From: Flavipsychrobacter stenotrophus
GTDB taxonomy: Bacteria > Bacteroidota > Bacteroidia > Chitinophagales > Chitinophagaceae
Direction: 5' to 3'
Assembly (NCBI RefSeq): GCF_002954265.1
Contig: NZ_PPSL01000001.1
Span: forward strand, 744,001 to 808,000
DNA length: 64,000 nt
The notes under the pieces were generated by a model that did not search any database, was not told the DNA's origin, and saw nothing but the letters and a program-made list of their open reading frames with translations. The translations under genes and the position numbers were made by a program. Of the stretch, positions 41,206-51,279 are shown piece after piece. Positions within the stretch are counted from its first letter, which is position 1. Each line of letters begins with the position of its first letter.

Positions 41206-43686
41206 CTATTTACTTGCGCTGAGCATGTTCATAAACAACCTTATAGCTCCTTTATTACCTGCTGGCAACTGGCGCGAGAAAGATAGTGGAGTGTATATAT
41301 AATTCCCCTTTCCAAGCTTTGTATACAGTGTGCCACCGGCCAATGGCTTTTCATTGGCATCATTCATGCTGAAAAGTGTACTGTATTTTTCATCCCATTT
41401 TACAGGGAAATACAGACCACGTTCCTGCACCCAACCTGCAAAATCTGCATCGGTGATGGTATTAGGGTAATTAAGTAGTTTCGCCTTCGGGTCTGTGAAT
41501 GTGATCTTCGCATCTTCTTCCGTAACTCTTAACGTAGATAACGTGAGTGGGTAAGGGCCGATTTTGGTGGTGGCCATATCCTGCAGCGTATTATACTGCA
41601 TGATAAGTGTTCCTCCATTCTCAGCATATTTAAATAATACAGGCAACCAATTACCTATCTTCTTCTCCACATTTACTGCACGTATACCTGTTACAATGGC
41701 ATCGTACTTTCTAAGGCTGTTGGCATCTTTCAGGTCAGCATCCTTAAGTATATCCACCTGCAAGCCTGCTTCACGCAGTACACTTACTACAAGGTCACCC
41801 GCACCTTCTATATAACCTATTCTCTTCGCCGTCACTTTCCAATCACGGTGCAATACTTTGGCGTAAGGCGTGGTAAAATATTGAAGAGTAGGTATATGAT
41901 TATATTGGATCAAATGCTGTGAGCGGATGTAACCGTTGATGCCATCCTCTTCTCTTGCCATTGCGTAGATATAAAACTCTTTATCTACAGATGACGGAAT
42001 ACTTGCAGCTTTGATATGCACGGAGATCATTGTATCTGTATTAGCAGCAATATTTACATGTTGAAACGACACAAGTACCGAATTGCTGTTCGAAATATAA
42101 AGCGTGCCATTCTTTAGCTCTTTCTCGGCATGTAGTTTTACAATTGCGTCTACAGATCCATCAGCATTAGCAATGATCAGGTTACTAACAAACGACAAGT
42201 CAACCTTTGGTACTATTCTCGATTGCTCAACTACGTCTCCCTTAACAGGGTCAAGCTTTTTAAAAGATAGAGGGACATTAACCTTGAATGTTTCATCACC
42301 GATCATTAGAGATAATACTGCATTCAGCTTGTTAGGTGTTTCTGGCTGTCCTAACACGCCATTAGAAGGAATGCTAAACGCGCCCGGATTCTTAGGCGTT
42401 TCTGATAACCAATATGGCTCTGTTAATGGTGTACTTTCGGGAATAGTGATGTTATGTTCGTATTTGATTAGCGAATCATTATTGATGTTCTTCTCAATTA
42501 CCGTTTTCTCTTCACCTACCCACGTTATATTCTGCAACGTAACCGGGGTAGCAGAGCGGGCGATAACTTGCATGGTAAACGGAACGGTTGTTCCCGTCAC
42601 TGCCTGCGGTTGTTTGGTATACAATTCTGCCATAAACCCGGTACAATCCAATATTACTTTGTCCAGTTCCGCCAACTTCTCCATTCTCCAGTATGCATCT
42701 TTCACCGTGCATATTTTCTTACGCAGAGTCAATAATGCAGGTATACTTGCATCGGGATGGCGGAAGTTAAAAGCCTTAAGGATAACTTTAAGATCATCCC
42801 CAATGTCTTTCCTTCCCACACGGCCCCAGGTAATGTCTATGCCATCAAATAATGACTCGGTAACCGGTTCACCATCTACCAACTTAAAGTACTCGGTCTG
42901 TACTCCCGGTACACTGGGAGTACCAGCGCCCTGGCTCTTATGCACACTTCTGCTTGCACCCGCAAGTTCACCTGTACTCATACCTAGAGTAGATGAATAG
43001 TCACCTACAGTTATTTTCAATTGACTCTCAGACGTAGTATTCCTATCGCCAAACTTGTATGTATTCCAAAAAATACGTTTTGGTTGCCATGGTTTGCAAT
43101 ACATCAATTGATCAGCATATTTAGAACCGTCACCTGAAGCCTTGAATGCATTTTCTGCAATTATAGCAGATGCCGCGTGTTGTCCGTGTCCGGCCAGTGT
43201 ATCCGGCGGAAAACGGCAGATGACCACATCAGGGCGGAACTTACGCATTACCCACACAGCATCTCCCGTCAGTATCTTTTCGTCCCAATGTTTAAATGTT
43301 TCCTGGTAGCTTTTGGAAAAGCCAAAGTCAATGGCGCGTGAGAAAAATTGTTCCGCACCATCTAGTTTTCTTGCTTCCATCAGCTCATGAGTACGAATAA
43401 GGCCCAATGCCTCTCCTTGCTCACTACCCAATATGTTCTGCCCGCCGTCGCCACGGGTAAGCGACAAATAAGCGGTACGAATATTCTTATCATTGACCAG
43501 CCATGCCAGCAAGCGGGTATTCTCGTCATCGGGGTGGGCAGCTACGTACAGAACATTCACCAGGTGGCGCATTTGCGCTATCTCATGATATATTTTATCC
43601 GAACTGGCAGGACGAACTTGTTGTGCATTGCCCGTTACAGCCACTCCGGCTGCGAGACAAGTAAGAATGGAAAGCCTTTTGAGCAT
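41206..43686 (-). CDS. Exported PIG-L family deacetylase with C-terminal extension
   Basis: An 826-residue protein with a signal peptide (MLKRLSILTCLAAGVAVTGNA). The LmbE/PIG-L catalytic domain occupies about residues 40-300. It has VLYVAAHPDDENTRLLAW (metal and catalytic AHPDDE), LTRGDGGQN, LIRTHELMEARK and the second metal site GHGQHAAS. The later parts hold beta-sandwich stretches and a Rossmann-like region (about 630-780) with YDAIVTGIRAVNV and NGGTLIMQYN, reminiscent of a glutamine-amidotransferase-like fold. PIG-L enzymes remove acetyl groups from GlcNAc-type sugars; this one is probably periplasmic. A TM-free C-terminus is clear. Confidence 0.88.
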   Translation of the reverse strand: MLKRLSILTCLAAGVAVTGNAQQVRPASSDKIYHEIAQMRHLVNVLYVAAHPDDENTRLLAWLVNDKNIRTAYLSLTRGDGGQNILGSEQGEALGLIRTHELMEARKLDGAEQFFSRAIDFGFSKSYQETFKHWDEKILTGDAVWVMRKFRPDVVICRFPPDTLAGHGQHAASAIIAENAFKASGDGSKYADQLMYCKPWQPKRIFWNTYKFGDRNTTSESQLKITVGDYSSTLGMSTGELAGASRSVHKSQGAGTPSVPGVQTEYFKLVDGEPVTESLFDGIDITWGRVGRKDIGDDLKVILKAFNFRHPDASIPALLTLRKKICTVKDAYWRMEKLAELDKVILDCTGFMAELYTKQPQAVTGTTVPFTMQVIARSATPVTLQNITWVGEEKTVIEKNINNDSLIKYEHNITIPESTPLTEPYWLSETPKNPGAFSIPSNGVLGQPETPNKLNAVLSLMIGDETFKVNVPLSFKKLDPVKGDVVEQSRIVPKVDLSFVSNLIIANADGSVDAIVKLHAEKELKNGTLYISNSNSVLVSFQHVNIAANTDTMISVHIKAASIPSSVDKEFYIYAMAREEDGINGYIRSQHLIQYNHIPTLQYFTTPYAKVLHRDWKVTAKRIGYIEGAGDLVVSVLREAGLQVDILKDADLKDANSLRKYDAIVTGIRAVNVEKKIGNWLPVLFKYAENGGTLIMQYNTLQDMATTKIGPYPLTLSTLRVTEEDAKITFTDPKAKLLNYPNTITDADFAGWVQERGLYFPVKWDEKYSTLFSMNDANEKPLAGGTLYTKLGKGNYIYTPLSFSRQLPAGNKGAIRLFMNMLSASK

Positions 43687-43778
43687 TGGTAGTGTTGTGT
43701 TATTGGTCAAACGTCACGCCTAAGCGTATCATGTCAACCAAATATTGTTCAAAAAAGTATACCCTTTAGTAAGACAAA

Positions 43779-43815
43779 AGATTTGGCGATACCCAACGGG
43801 AGTATCACCAAATCT
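43779..43815 (-). terminator. Terminator of the DUF2911 gene
   Basis: A 14-bp stem AGATTTGGCGATAC / GTATCACCAAATCT with one G-U pair lies 26 bp after the stop on the minus strand. Confidence 0.7.
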
Positions 43816-43840
43816 GATGTTCTATAATATTGCTATGTGT

Positions 43841-44713
43841 TTAGTAAGTCTTCTTATCTGTGCCGAATTCACCCTTCTGAATTTCATTGATCAGCTTGGT
43901 ATTGTTGTGTATGTATTCAGCCTCAAATGAAGAACCCTTTGCAGTTTCCATTGATTTTTTTGCTGCTTCAATTGCCTTTTCATTGTGGTGCAGTTTCTTT
44001 TCTATACGTGCTTTCAACCACCACATGTAAAAAGCCTTTGGATCTTGCTCTAACGCTTTTGTTACATATTCCGAAGCCAGATTAAGGTTGGTGTTGTTCT
44101 CATTATAGTAGTTAGCTACCTGGAAGTAAGGGATGGTAGTGTGATTGATAGCCTTATCAATGCTGCTTGCTATAGCATCTGCATTTAGCGCTTTTACAGG
44201 AATTTGTAACCTTGTGCGCTCCCACATAAGTTCCAGTTTGCAAGTGTTGTAAGTAAGATCGGTAATATTGATCGTAAATGTCTGGCACATACCTTCCATA
44301 CGTATGGCCTTCACATTGAAACGCAATACATCTGTTTCTTTACTATAGCCATCCGCACCCCAGTTACCTGTGCCGGTGTTCAAAATAACTTCCCAGCTTT
44401 CTTTGCCCGGAATGGTATACAATGCATATTCACCTGCTTTTACTTTGTTACCCATGATCTCTACATCTTCACCAAACTTTACCTTGGTTGCAGAGTTGGC
44501 ACCGGTACGCCATACATTTCCATACTGCACCAGGTCTCCAAATATCTTGCGGTTACGCATTGATGGACGGCTGTAAGTGATGTCAATGCTCGAAGTAGCA
44601 AACTCCTGAGATACCTTAGCGGTAGGACTCAGAGAAGGTAGTTTAAGTCCACCCTGTGCAAAAGTGGTAACAGTGGCAGCTATTAGCATTGCCGATAGTA
44701 GTAATCGTTTCAT
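43841..44713 (-). CDS. DUF2911 domain-containing exported protein
   Basis: A 290-residue protein with a signal peptide (MKRLLLSAMLIAATVTTFAQ). The DUF2911 core is SSIDITYSRPSMRNRKIFG, VWRTGANSATKVKFGEDVEI and AGEYALYTIPGKESWEVILN (about 40-130). The second half is helical and TPR-like (ASEYVTKALEQDPKAFYMWWLKAR). The function is unknown; the domain is common in Bacteroidota, often with metabolic or lipoprotein neighbours. An ATG two codons earlier is equally possible. It is a single gene with its own terminator. Confidence 0.88.
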   Translation of the reverse strand: MKRLLLSAMLIAATVTTFAQGGLKLPSLSPTAKVSQEFATSSIDITYSRPSMRNRKIFGDLVQYGNVWRTGANSATKVKFGEDVEIMGNKVKAGEYALYTIPGKESWEVILNTGTGNWGADGYSKETDVLRFNVKAIRMEGMCQTFTINITDLTYNTCKLELMWERTRLQIPVKALNADAIASSIDKAINHTTIPYFQVANYYNENNTNLNLASEYVTKALEQDPKAFYMWWLKARIEKKLHHNEKAIEAAKKSMETAKGSSFEAEYIHNNTKLINEIQKGEFGTDKKTY

Positions 44714-44811
44714 GAACATGTGTGTTTTAAGATGCGTGAAATTACGAAGTATGTTTGTTTATTTGACTTGATTCATTCAATAAGGGTATTGGCGTTGCAG
44801 ACAAATACTAC

Positions 44812-46498
44812 TTATGCATCTTCCTTTCTTATGTTATCCCAGCTTGTATCCATATAACTCTGCCATAGTAACCAAAGCATTGCAGAGGAAAGAAGCACAA
44901 ATGTTAGCTTTAGCCACCATATATCTAAAGCGAAATAGTGGCCAATTCCTAGTGTGAAAGGGATCAGCATTGCGAGTAAAGATTTCAGTACTTTACCGCC
45001 GTTCTGCTTGGCCTGCTCCATCGAAGAGAATGGTAATTGCCTGAAACTGATTCGAACCAAGCAGGTAGACAACAGCAAAACATTCAGTAGAGCAAGTAGG
45101 ATGTCGGGTAAAACTCCCCATCCCCATATCCACAACACGAAAACAGTAATGAGTGTAAAGAACGGCAGGAATAGTTTTACACAAAGTGCCTTAAATGCGC
45201 CTATCATTATGTGCCCGGGGGTAGTTACCGGAGAGGCATAAAAAACCCAGGTGGCCTTATATTGATCTGATACGATCAAATAATTCATGCCGCTGATCAA
45301 CACATAAGAAGACATGTATAGCAGCAACAGATATTTTGACGTAGATGGAAGCGCAGCTATAGCTTCAGGTATAGACTTACCACCTTGCGTAAGTAGATAG
45401 ATAAAATAAATAGGGATGAACGCATAGGAAGGGTACACCCTCATACGGAACGTACGGCTGCGCGACGTTTGTAACCACGCAAGTATGAAACCCGCTTTTG
45501 CCGCATCACCCCTGTTGAAAATGTTGGCCAGTAACAGGTATAGTTTGCTTGCTTTTACGCTTTTCCCATTTGCTTTTTTCGCGGGTGCGCTTACTTCCGC
45601 ACCATCAATACCTTATCTTCCTCGAGAACTCAGGAGCCAGCCAACGAACCAAAATATAGATACAAACCAATGGTACAGCCAAACCCAACACCGCCAATAA
45701 CATACTGCCGCCTAGTGTAAGCGGATAGCCGATAAGCGACCAATAAGTGGCTAGCCAATAAGTAGGTACAAAGTGAACCCATTGATAATCAGCTGCTCGT
45801 AGTGTGCTATTTGTATCAAAAGAAAACATCTGTTGTGGGCGCAAATAAACAATGGCAAAAAATATCACTGATGAAATGACCTGGAAATAACTGATGACAT
45901 CCTTAAATCGTTCCGCCTTGACAAATTTTAGAATGATAAGATAAACACCATTCACCGCAAACAAACCCATAAACACCATCAGTATCAATGGTAATGGAAA
46001 TAACAATGCCGATCGCCACCCATCAAGATAAGCAAGTGATGCCCATGCAGCCAGCGACATGGGTATTACCATCCGCAACACATAAATAAACACGTGTAGC
46101 AGTTTAGCCAGCACTAACGTCCGGTCATTGATGGGACGTGGGAACAATGTGTACTTATCACGGTTGTCAAACAGGGCATTAGAAAAGTCTGTGATCAAAG
46201 TGAGTGTTATCATCAACAGCAGCAGCGTAAAGTACAAAGCCATGGATATGACCCTATCACTGATCACATAAACGGGTATAGCATAAAAGCACCCCATCAT
46301 AGTGAACATAAATGTGTGGATAAGCGTGCCGTGCTTAACATCCTTCTTTTGCGCCTGCCTTCTGCCAAACCCTATTGGCCTGCGATTGTCTATCATTAAC
46401 CGCATGTTCAGAATGGCGGTTAACTGGTCGGTGTCTGCACCCAAAATGCGCCATAGCGGAGCCGGCAACATAGCCAGCCATAGAAACAGCTTGTTCAT
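44812..46498 (-). pseudogene. ABC-2 type permease, split by a frameshift
   Basis: Two adjacent frames read as one about 560-residue permease. The first frame (start 46498) carries six or more helices and ends at a TGA at 45605-45607, just after LAPEFSRKI. The second frame is open immediately after a TAA at 45613-45615 and continues GIDGAEVSAPAKK, KLYLLLANIFNRGDAAKAGF, then FRMRVYPSYAFIPIYFIYL down to 44812. The crossing must fall in the 8 bases 45605-45612 and needs one skipped base. No slippery run is present, so programmed shifting is unlikely. The ATPase gene is 1 bp upstream, forming an ABC exporter operon. It is either inactivated or an indel error. Confidence 0.8.
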
Positions 46499-46499
46499 T

Positions 46500-47300
46500 T
46501 TAGTTTTCGGTATTTATAGAGTGAGTATCCCTGTCATTCATAGCAGCAGCAAGGTCATCTGCCTTTTGCATAAAGTCACCGTTCGATGTGAGTCTTGAGA
46601 ATATCTGTTCCAGGTTGTCGCTATTACTCTGTTTCAACTCTTCTATTGTGCCGTCAGCTATAATAGTACCCTTGTCTATCAATATGATACGGTCCGATAC
46701 CTTCTCCACAACATCCATCATGTGCGAGCAATAGAAAATAGTTTTACCTTCTGCTTTCAGGGCCTGCAATAATTCCTTTACCAATATCACAGCGTTGGCA
46801 TCCAACCCTGAAAGCGGTTCATCCATAAACACAATAGTAGGGTTGTGCAACAGCCCAGATGTGATCAGTACCTTTTGCCACATCCCTTTTGAAAAGCTAT
46901 CCATTCGCTGGTCAATGTTCTCCAGCAGTCCAAATGAATTAAGCATCTTGGTAGTGCGGTCATTAATAACCTCGTCCGATAGCTTATACAATTTACCAAT
47001 AAAGGTCAGGTACTCGCGCAGGGTAAGCAGGTCATAAAGTTCAGCCAGTTCGGGAATATAGCCCACCTTACTTTTTACTTCCAGCACATGGTCCTTAATG
47101 TCCTTTCCCATCACGGTCACCGTTCCATCGTAATCCTGTATTATACCGCACAATATCTTCACAGTGGTAGATTTTCCTGCACCATTGGGGCCTATGTATC
47201 CGATTATCTGACCGGGATTTACATCAAGATCAATGGTATTGAGTACAATTTTGTCGCCATATCTCTTACTGAGGCCCTTAATTGATATTATTGGTGTCAT
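46500..47300 (-). CDS. ABC transporter ATP-binding protein
   Basis: A 266-residue ATPase. Walker A is GPNGAGKST (about 38-46) and the Q loop is in GYIPELAEL. The signature is SFSKGMWQKV (about 137-146), and Walker B with the catalytic glutamate is TIVFMDEPLSGLD (about 155-167). The H loop is YCSHMMD. The SKGMWQKV form is typical of ABC-2 exporters. The permease starts 1 bp after its stop. With a broken permease the ATPase may have no partner. Confidence 0.93.
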   Translation of the reverse strand: MTPIISIKGLSKRYGDKIVLNTIDLDVNPGQIIGYIGPNGAGKSTTVKILCGIIQDYDGTVTVMGKDIKDHVLEVKSKVGYIPELAELYDLLTLREYLTFIGKLYKLSDEVINDRTTKMLNSFGLLENIDQRMDSFSKGMWQKVLITSGLLHNPTIVFMDEPLSGLDANAVILVKELLQALKAEGKTIFYCSHMMDVVEKVSDRIILIDKGTIIADGTIEELKQSNSDNLEQIFSRLTSNGDFMQKADDLAAAMNDRDTHSINTEN

Positions 47301-47348
47301 AACCTGAAGTCAAAAGTTAGTATTGGATTGGATTCACTATTAAATAAT

Positions 47349-47368
47349 AAAGGTAAGCGATTTGCTTA
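47349..47368 (-). terminator. Terminator of the NADP-binding oxidoreductase gene
   Basis: Arms AGGTAAGC and GCTTACCT, with AT-rich sequence after them on the minus strand, lie 17 bp after the stop of the gene at 47385. Confidence 0.55.
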
Positions 47369-47384
47369 CCTCTAATATATATAA

Positions 47385-48029
47385 TTACATTTTCATCAAC
47401 TTGAATGCGTGTGTCCATTCTCCTTTCTGTAACCCAGGTATACACCACAGCATACACAGCGGTTCAATAGCACGGGCGCTGGTATCTTTACCCATATCCA
47501 GTGTTTCCCAGCCAAACTCGTCCAGCAGGTCTGTCACCTCTTTTTTAGCGCCCATGTTATTGCCGCAAATAAACATGCTTGGCTTCTCGGTAAACTTAGG
47601 GTCTACCATAAACGCACTGCCAACGCTATTAAAAGCTTTTACAAAATGGATCTCAGGAAACTGTGTTTGCAGTCTTTCCATCAACGATTCATCCATTGTA
47701 GTAAAGTACTTCAATACACCGTTTTCAGGTGGAGCATCTGCAATAGGATTAGTAGTGTCTATAACCGTCTTTTGCTGCATGTTTTGTGGACCGGCAGCTT
47801 CCAGTACTTCAGCAGCAACCTTTCCTTTCACCGCCAGTACAACTATGTCACCAAATTTTGCTGCATCTTCAAATGAGCCAACATAGCCGTGCTCCCCGGC
47901 TTCTTCTTTCCAGTTTTTCAATTTATCTGCATCTCTGGTGCCAAGCATTACTTCGCAATTATGATTTAAAAAGCCATAACCCAATACACGTGCTACCTGT
48001 CCGGAACCTATAATTCCTATTTTTTTCAT
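47385..48029 (-). CDS. NADPH-dependent F420-reductase-like oxidoreductase
   Basis: A 214-residue Rossmann protein. The dinucleotide motif GIIGSGQVARVLGYGF (about 4-19) is followed by LGTRD, which suits NADPH. IVVLAVKGK and VIDTTNPIAD (about 89-98) match the F420-NADP oxidoreductase/DUF group. The mid-protein VKAFNSVGS is also typical. Bacteroidota do not make F420, so the second substrate is uncertain; homologues are often annotated only as NAD(P)-binding proteins. The protein is cytoplasmic and the gene single. Confidence 0.85.
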   Translation of the reverse strand: MKKIGIIGSGQVARVLGYGFLNHNCEVMLGTRDADKLKNWKEEAGEHGYVGSFEDAAKFGDIVVLAVKGKVAAEVLEAAGPQNMQQKTVIDTTNPIADAPPENGVLKYFTTMDESLMERLQTQFPEIHFVKAFNSVGSAFMVDPKFTEKPSMFICGNNMGAKKEVTDLLDEFGWETLDMGKDTSARAIEPLCMLWCIPGLQKGEWTHAFKLMKM

Positions 48030-48155
48030 GGTTATATTTTTTGGAAAATTAGATGGAAAACATCAATCAAAAAAACGTGCCTGCATTTATCTTTTTTATA
48101 GAGATATTGTTTTCATCGCAATTTATTTACCTATAGCAACACCTACAACGCTAAA

Positions 48156-49016
48156 CTAAAGGTATTGTTTTAGCCAAGCCGCAACAACACCTCTTGATTC
48201 TATCCAGCGTTGTTGATTCCACCCATGCCCGTTGCCTATCCACGAAAGATAAATTGACGGTACGCCTCTTGCTAGTAATGAATCCTGAAGCGCTAAAGAT
48301 TGCGATGCATGCACAAGTGAATCTGCTGTGCCTTGCATAATAAGTGTCGGCACTGCACCGGCCAGGTGATATATAGGGCTGGCATTATGCCATCGGTTGT
48401 CATTATAGGTATAAGGTCCCAGCATGGCTTCAATGAACGCTCCTAATTGACCGTTTACCACATCTCCCCGGGTAAAGTCTACCGGGCCAAAGCAATCGAC
48501 GACTACCTTTATTCTTCCGTCGCTGTTGCGAGTATAAGCGTATTCTAGTGCAAGATGTGCACCTGAGCTGCGACCAAACAAGCAGACCTTTGCCGGATTT
48601 ACATGCCAGTTTTCTGCATTATTATTGATATAGTCGAGCACCGATCCAATATCATCAAGCGCTGCAGGGTAGGGGTATTTGTCCGTTAATCGGTAGTTCA
48701 TGGAAATGACAGCACAATTCCTGGTCGTAAAAAACGTATCCATACCAAGGTTATTAAAGTCCTCTTTACTCCCTCCCGACCATCCACCACCATGTATGAA
48801 TATCACCACACCTGTAGTATTTATATCCGAGTTGCCAGGTAAAGTCAGGTCGAAGGTTTGTTGATTTGAATCCGGACCATATACCAGTCCGGGATAAGAA
48901 TTGAACAGTTTAGCGGCTCTCGCAGGTTCTAATGGGGCTACTATTGCACTTTTATGGGTGCATGAAATGTTAAAAAAGATGAAATAGCATAGAATAAATG
49001 CTGTAAACTGTCTCAT
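48156..49016 (-). CDS. Lipoprotein alpha/beta hydrolase (esterase/lipase, HSL-like)
   Basis: A 286-residue lipoprotein. The signal MRQFTAFILCYFIFFNISC gives a lipidated Cys19. The oxyanion motif is VVIFIHGGGWSGGSK (HGGG), the nucleophile is in CLFGRSSGAHLALEY (G-x-S-x-G), an Asp is in MQGTADSLV, and the catalytic His is in GNGHGW. It matches the BD-FAE/esterase group that cleaves acyl or feruloyl esters. The protein is probably anchored on the outer or inner membrane, facing outwards. The substrate is unknown. Confidence 0.88.
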   Translation of the reverse strand: MRQFTAFILCYFIFFNISCTHKSAIVAPLEPARAAKLFNSYPGLVYGPDSNQQTFDLTLPGNSDINTTGVVIFIHGGGWSGGSKEDFNNLGMDTFFTTRNCAVISMNYRLTDKYPYPAALDDIGSVLDYINNNAENWHVNPAKVCLFGRSSGAHLALEYAYTRNSDGRIKVVVDCFGPVDFTRGDVVNGQLGAFIEAMLGPYTYNDNRWHNASPIYHLAGAVPTLIMQGTADSLVHASQSLALQDSLLARGVPSIYLSWIGNGHGWNQQRWIESRGVVAAWLKQYL

Positions 49017-49221
49017 CGCATGGTTTGGATTATAAACGTTGGTTAAGACTATATATTTTTGAAGGGGACAAAATATTTATTTAGTCAATAGATGCTAATC
49101 GTGAATTGATAGTTAGGCAAACAAAAAGCTTTTATGTAATCAATTTTTTGTGTTGAGTATCATTTATTAAATAATTATCAGTCTTCGGCTATAAATTCGT
49201 CGTGTTGATCGGGAGAGAAAT

Positions 49222-50553
49222 ATGAATAAATCGCTAAAGAAAAACTGGATTAGGCTTACGGGTGACAGAGCGGAGTATTCCATGGAGAATAGGGCGTTCA
49301 ATTTCATAAGTGTTGTCACTTTTATAACACTGATATTCATGTTCATATTCGATGTGTTTATCGAACAGTGGACCATGTGCGTCGTTATTGCAGGGCTCGT
49401 AATCGTCCAATCTTTTCTTTATTACAATTCACTTTTCAAAAAGCAATACAAAAAGGAGATCATCGTTTTTGCAATAGTCAGCTATATAGGCGTCCTGATG
49501 AATTATTTCAATAATTCAGGCACGTTGGGGCCATCGCTGTTCCTTTTATTCCTTACGCTTCAGTTTTTGCTTACTGTATCTCCTTCTAAGTACAACCGGC
49601 TGTGGATCATTGTGCATATTTTGGTGGCCACAATTCTTATATGTACTGAATATTATTACCCGGACTTGGCTCCCAATACCTACTCAACCCGGTTCGACAG
49701 GTATTTTGATATTCTTTCAACATTTGTCGCCTGCATTCTTTTTGTACACTTTATTACCGCCTATCTTAAAAGGTATTACACAAATGAGAGAAGAATATCG
49801 CAGGAAAGGCTTTCAGCCATCTTAAAACAGAATGAACATATACTGCAACAAAATGTGGAGCTGGAGCGCTTGAATGACGAAAAGAACAAGATGTTCTCTA
49901 TCATATCACATGACCTCAGATCACCGGTAGATTCTATAAGAGGCTACCTTGAAGTGCTGTCCAATAATATTTTAGATCCCTACGAAAAGAAAGAAATAGA
50001 AGTGGAATTATTGGGGCAGGTGAAATATACTTCCGACCTCTTGCAGAATCTCCTATATTGGTCAAAGACTCAGATGAAGGGCGTAAACGTGAAGTTGGTT
50101 GCATTGAAACTGATCGACATGGTAGACGATGCCAGAAACTTTAAACTCGCCGGCGCGGCTAAGAAGGAAATTAAAATGACCTATTCCATCGGCAGAGATA
50201 TTGAGGTTATTGCCGATAAAGATATGCTGAAGATAGTTTTGCGTAATCTGGTTATGAACGCAATTAAGTTTACTCCTGTCGGCGGCGAAATTGCTATCAG
50301 AGTGGTTAAAGAAGATGAAATGGCGATTATATCAGTTAAGGATACAGGTATAGGTATTCCTAAAGAAAAGCAACAAGAGATATTCACACTGCGTTCAGGT
50401 TCTACATTTGGTACAAATGACGAGAAGGGTATTGGACTTGGACTTGTATTATGCAAAGAATTTATAGAGTATCAGAAAGGAAAGATATGGTTTGATAGTA
50501 TTCCCGGCAGCGGCACTACATTCTATATATCCTTACCTCTATCTAAGTTGTGA
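49222..50553 (+). CDS. Membrane sensor histidine kinase
   Basis: A 443-residue kinase. Six hydrophobic helices lie in the first 190 residues (FISVVTFITLIFMFIFD, MCVVIAGLVIVQSFLYY and further ones to FVACILFVHFITAYL) with little periplasmic sequence. A coiled linker (about 200-222) follows. The HisKA motif is SIISHDLRSPVDSIRGYLEVL with His at about 230. The N box is NLVMNAIKFTP, and the G boxes are DTGIGIPKEKQ and KGIGLGLVLCKEF. The type resembles 6TM or 7TM sensors in Bacteroidota. No response regulator lies beside it, so it is an orphan kinase. Confidence 0.9.
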   Translation: MNKSLKKNWIRLTGDRAEYSMENRAFNFISVVTFITLIFMFIFDVFIEQWTMCVVIAGLVIVQSFLYYNSLFKKQYKKEIIVFAIVSYIGVLMNYFNNSGTLGPSLFLLFLTLQFLLTVSPSKYNRLWIIVHILVATILICTEYYYPDLAPNTYSTRFDRYFDILSTFVACILFVHFITAYLKRYYTNERRISQERLSAILKQNEHILQQNVELERLNDEKNKMFSIISHDLRSPVDSIRGYLEVLSNNILDPYEKKEIEVELLGQVKYTSDLLQNLLYWSKTQMKGVNVKLVALKLIDMVDDARNFKLAGAAKKEIKMTYSIGRDIEVIADKDMLKIVLRNLVMNAIKFTPVGGEIAIRVVKEDEMAIISVKDTGIGIPKEKQQEIFTLRSGSTFGTNDEKGIGLGLVLCKEFIEYQKGKIWFDSIPGSGTTFYISLPLSKL

Positions 50554-50647
50554 TCGCTTCTATGTCTTTACCTGCTTCCCGCCAATTATTACCGATAAAT
50601 TGTGATAATTCGCCGACAGACATACATAACATGTAGTATTCCCTTAG

Positions 50648-50655
50648 TACTTTTG
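50648..50655 (+). promoter_or_regulatory. Candidate -7 box TACTTTTG of the lemA operon
   Basis: An exact TAnnTTTG match 18 bp before the chosen ATG. No convincing -33 TTG is visible. Confidence 0.45.
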
Positions 50656-50673
50656 ACAAAAATTATAAACAAA

Positions 50674-51252
50674 ATGAAAGGATTGTATATTTTCCTCGGC
50701 ATTGTAGTAATGTTAGTATTAATGGGTGGTTGCAGCTATAATGGCATGAACAGCAGCCGCGTAGTAGTAGACCAGAAATGGGCTGATGTACAAAGTAGCT
50801 ATCAGCGTCGTTCTGACCTTATACCTAACCTTGTAGAAGTAGTAAAGGGAGTGGCTGATTTTGAAAAAACAACGTTGACTCAGGTTATTGAAGCAAGAGC
50901 AAGTGCATCGTCAATTAAAGTAGATCCTAAAGATCTTACTCCTGAAAAACTGAAAGAATTCCAGGCTTCACAGGGCCAGTTGAGTCAGGCTTTAGGCCGT
51001 TTAATGGTTGTATCTGAGCAATATCCTCAGTTGAAGGCCAACGAAAACTTCAAGCAGTTACAGGATCAGCTGGAAGGAACTGAAAACAGGATCAAAACAG
51101 CACGTGATGCATTCAACGAGGCGGTAACTGGTTATAACATACAGGTTACATCATTCCCTAAGAATTTGTTGGCAGGCATGTTTGGCTTCAAAGAAAGAGC
51201 TATGTTCCAGGCAGACCCTGCAGCACAGAGCGCTCCAAAGGTTAAGTTCTAA
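50674..51252 (+). CDS. LemA family protein
   Basis: A 192-residue protein starting MKGLYIFLGIVVMLVLMGGC. I start it at the ATG at 50674; an upstream GTG would add 24 unlike residues. One membrane anchor (about 4-22), possibly lipidated at Cys20, is followed by a long helical domain. That domain holds the family core (QKWADVQSSYQRRSDLIPNL, VEVVKGVADFEKTTLTQV) and ends GFKERAMFQADPAAQSAP. LemA proteins are membrane-anchored helical scaffolds often encoded with TPM-domain genes, as here. The role is not settled. Confidence 0.92.
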   Translation: MKGLYIFLGIVVMLVLMGGCSYNGMNSSRVVVDQKWADVQSSYQRRSDLIPNLVEVVKGVADFEKTTLTQVIEARASASSIKVDPKDLTPEKLKEFQASQGQLSQALGRLMVVSEQYPQLKANENFKQLQDQLEGTENRIKTARDAFNEAVTGYNIQVTSFPKNLLAGMFGFKERAMFQADPAAQSAPKVKF

Positions 51253-51279
51253 TTATTCTCTAAGTAATCAATTGGTTAT

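Noticed and set aside
42104-43000. A 298-codon plus-strand open frame
   Set aside because: It lies wholly antisense to the PIG-L gene, has a Ser/Thr/Pro-rich composition with no domain, and is a shadow of the codon usage of the real gene.
45605-45612. Programmed frameshift in the ABC permease
   Set aside because: The crossing window contains no slippery heptamer and no obvious stimulatory structure, so an indel is more likely.
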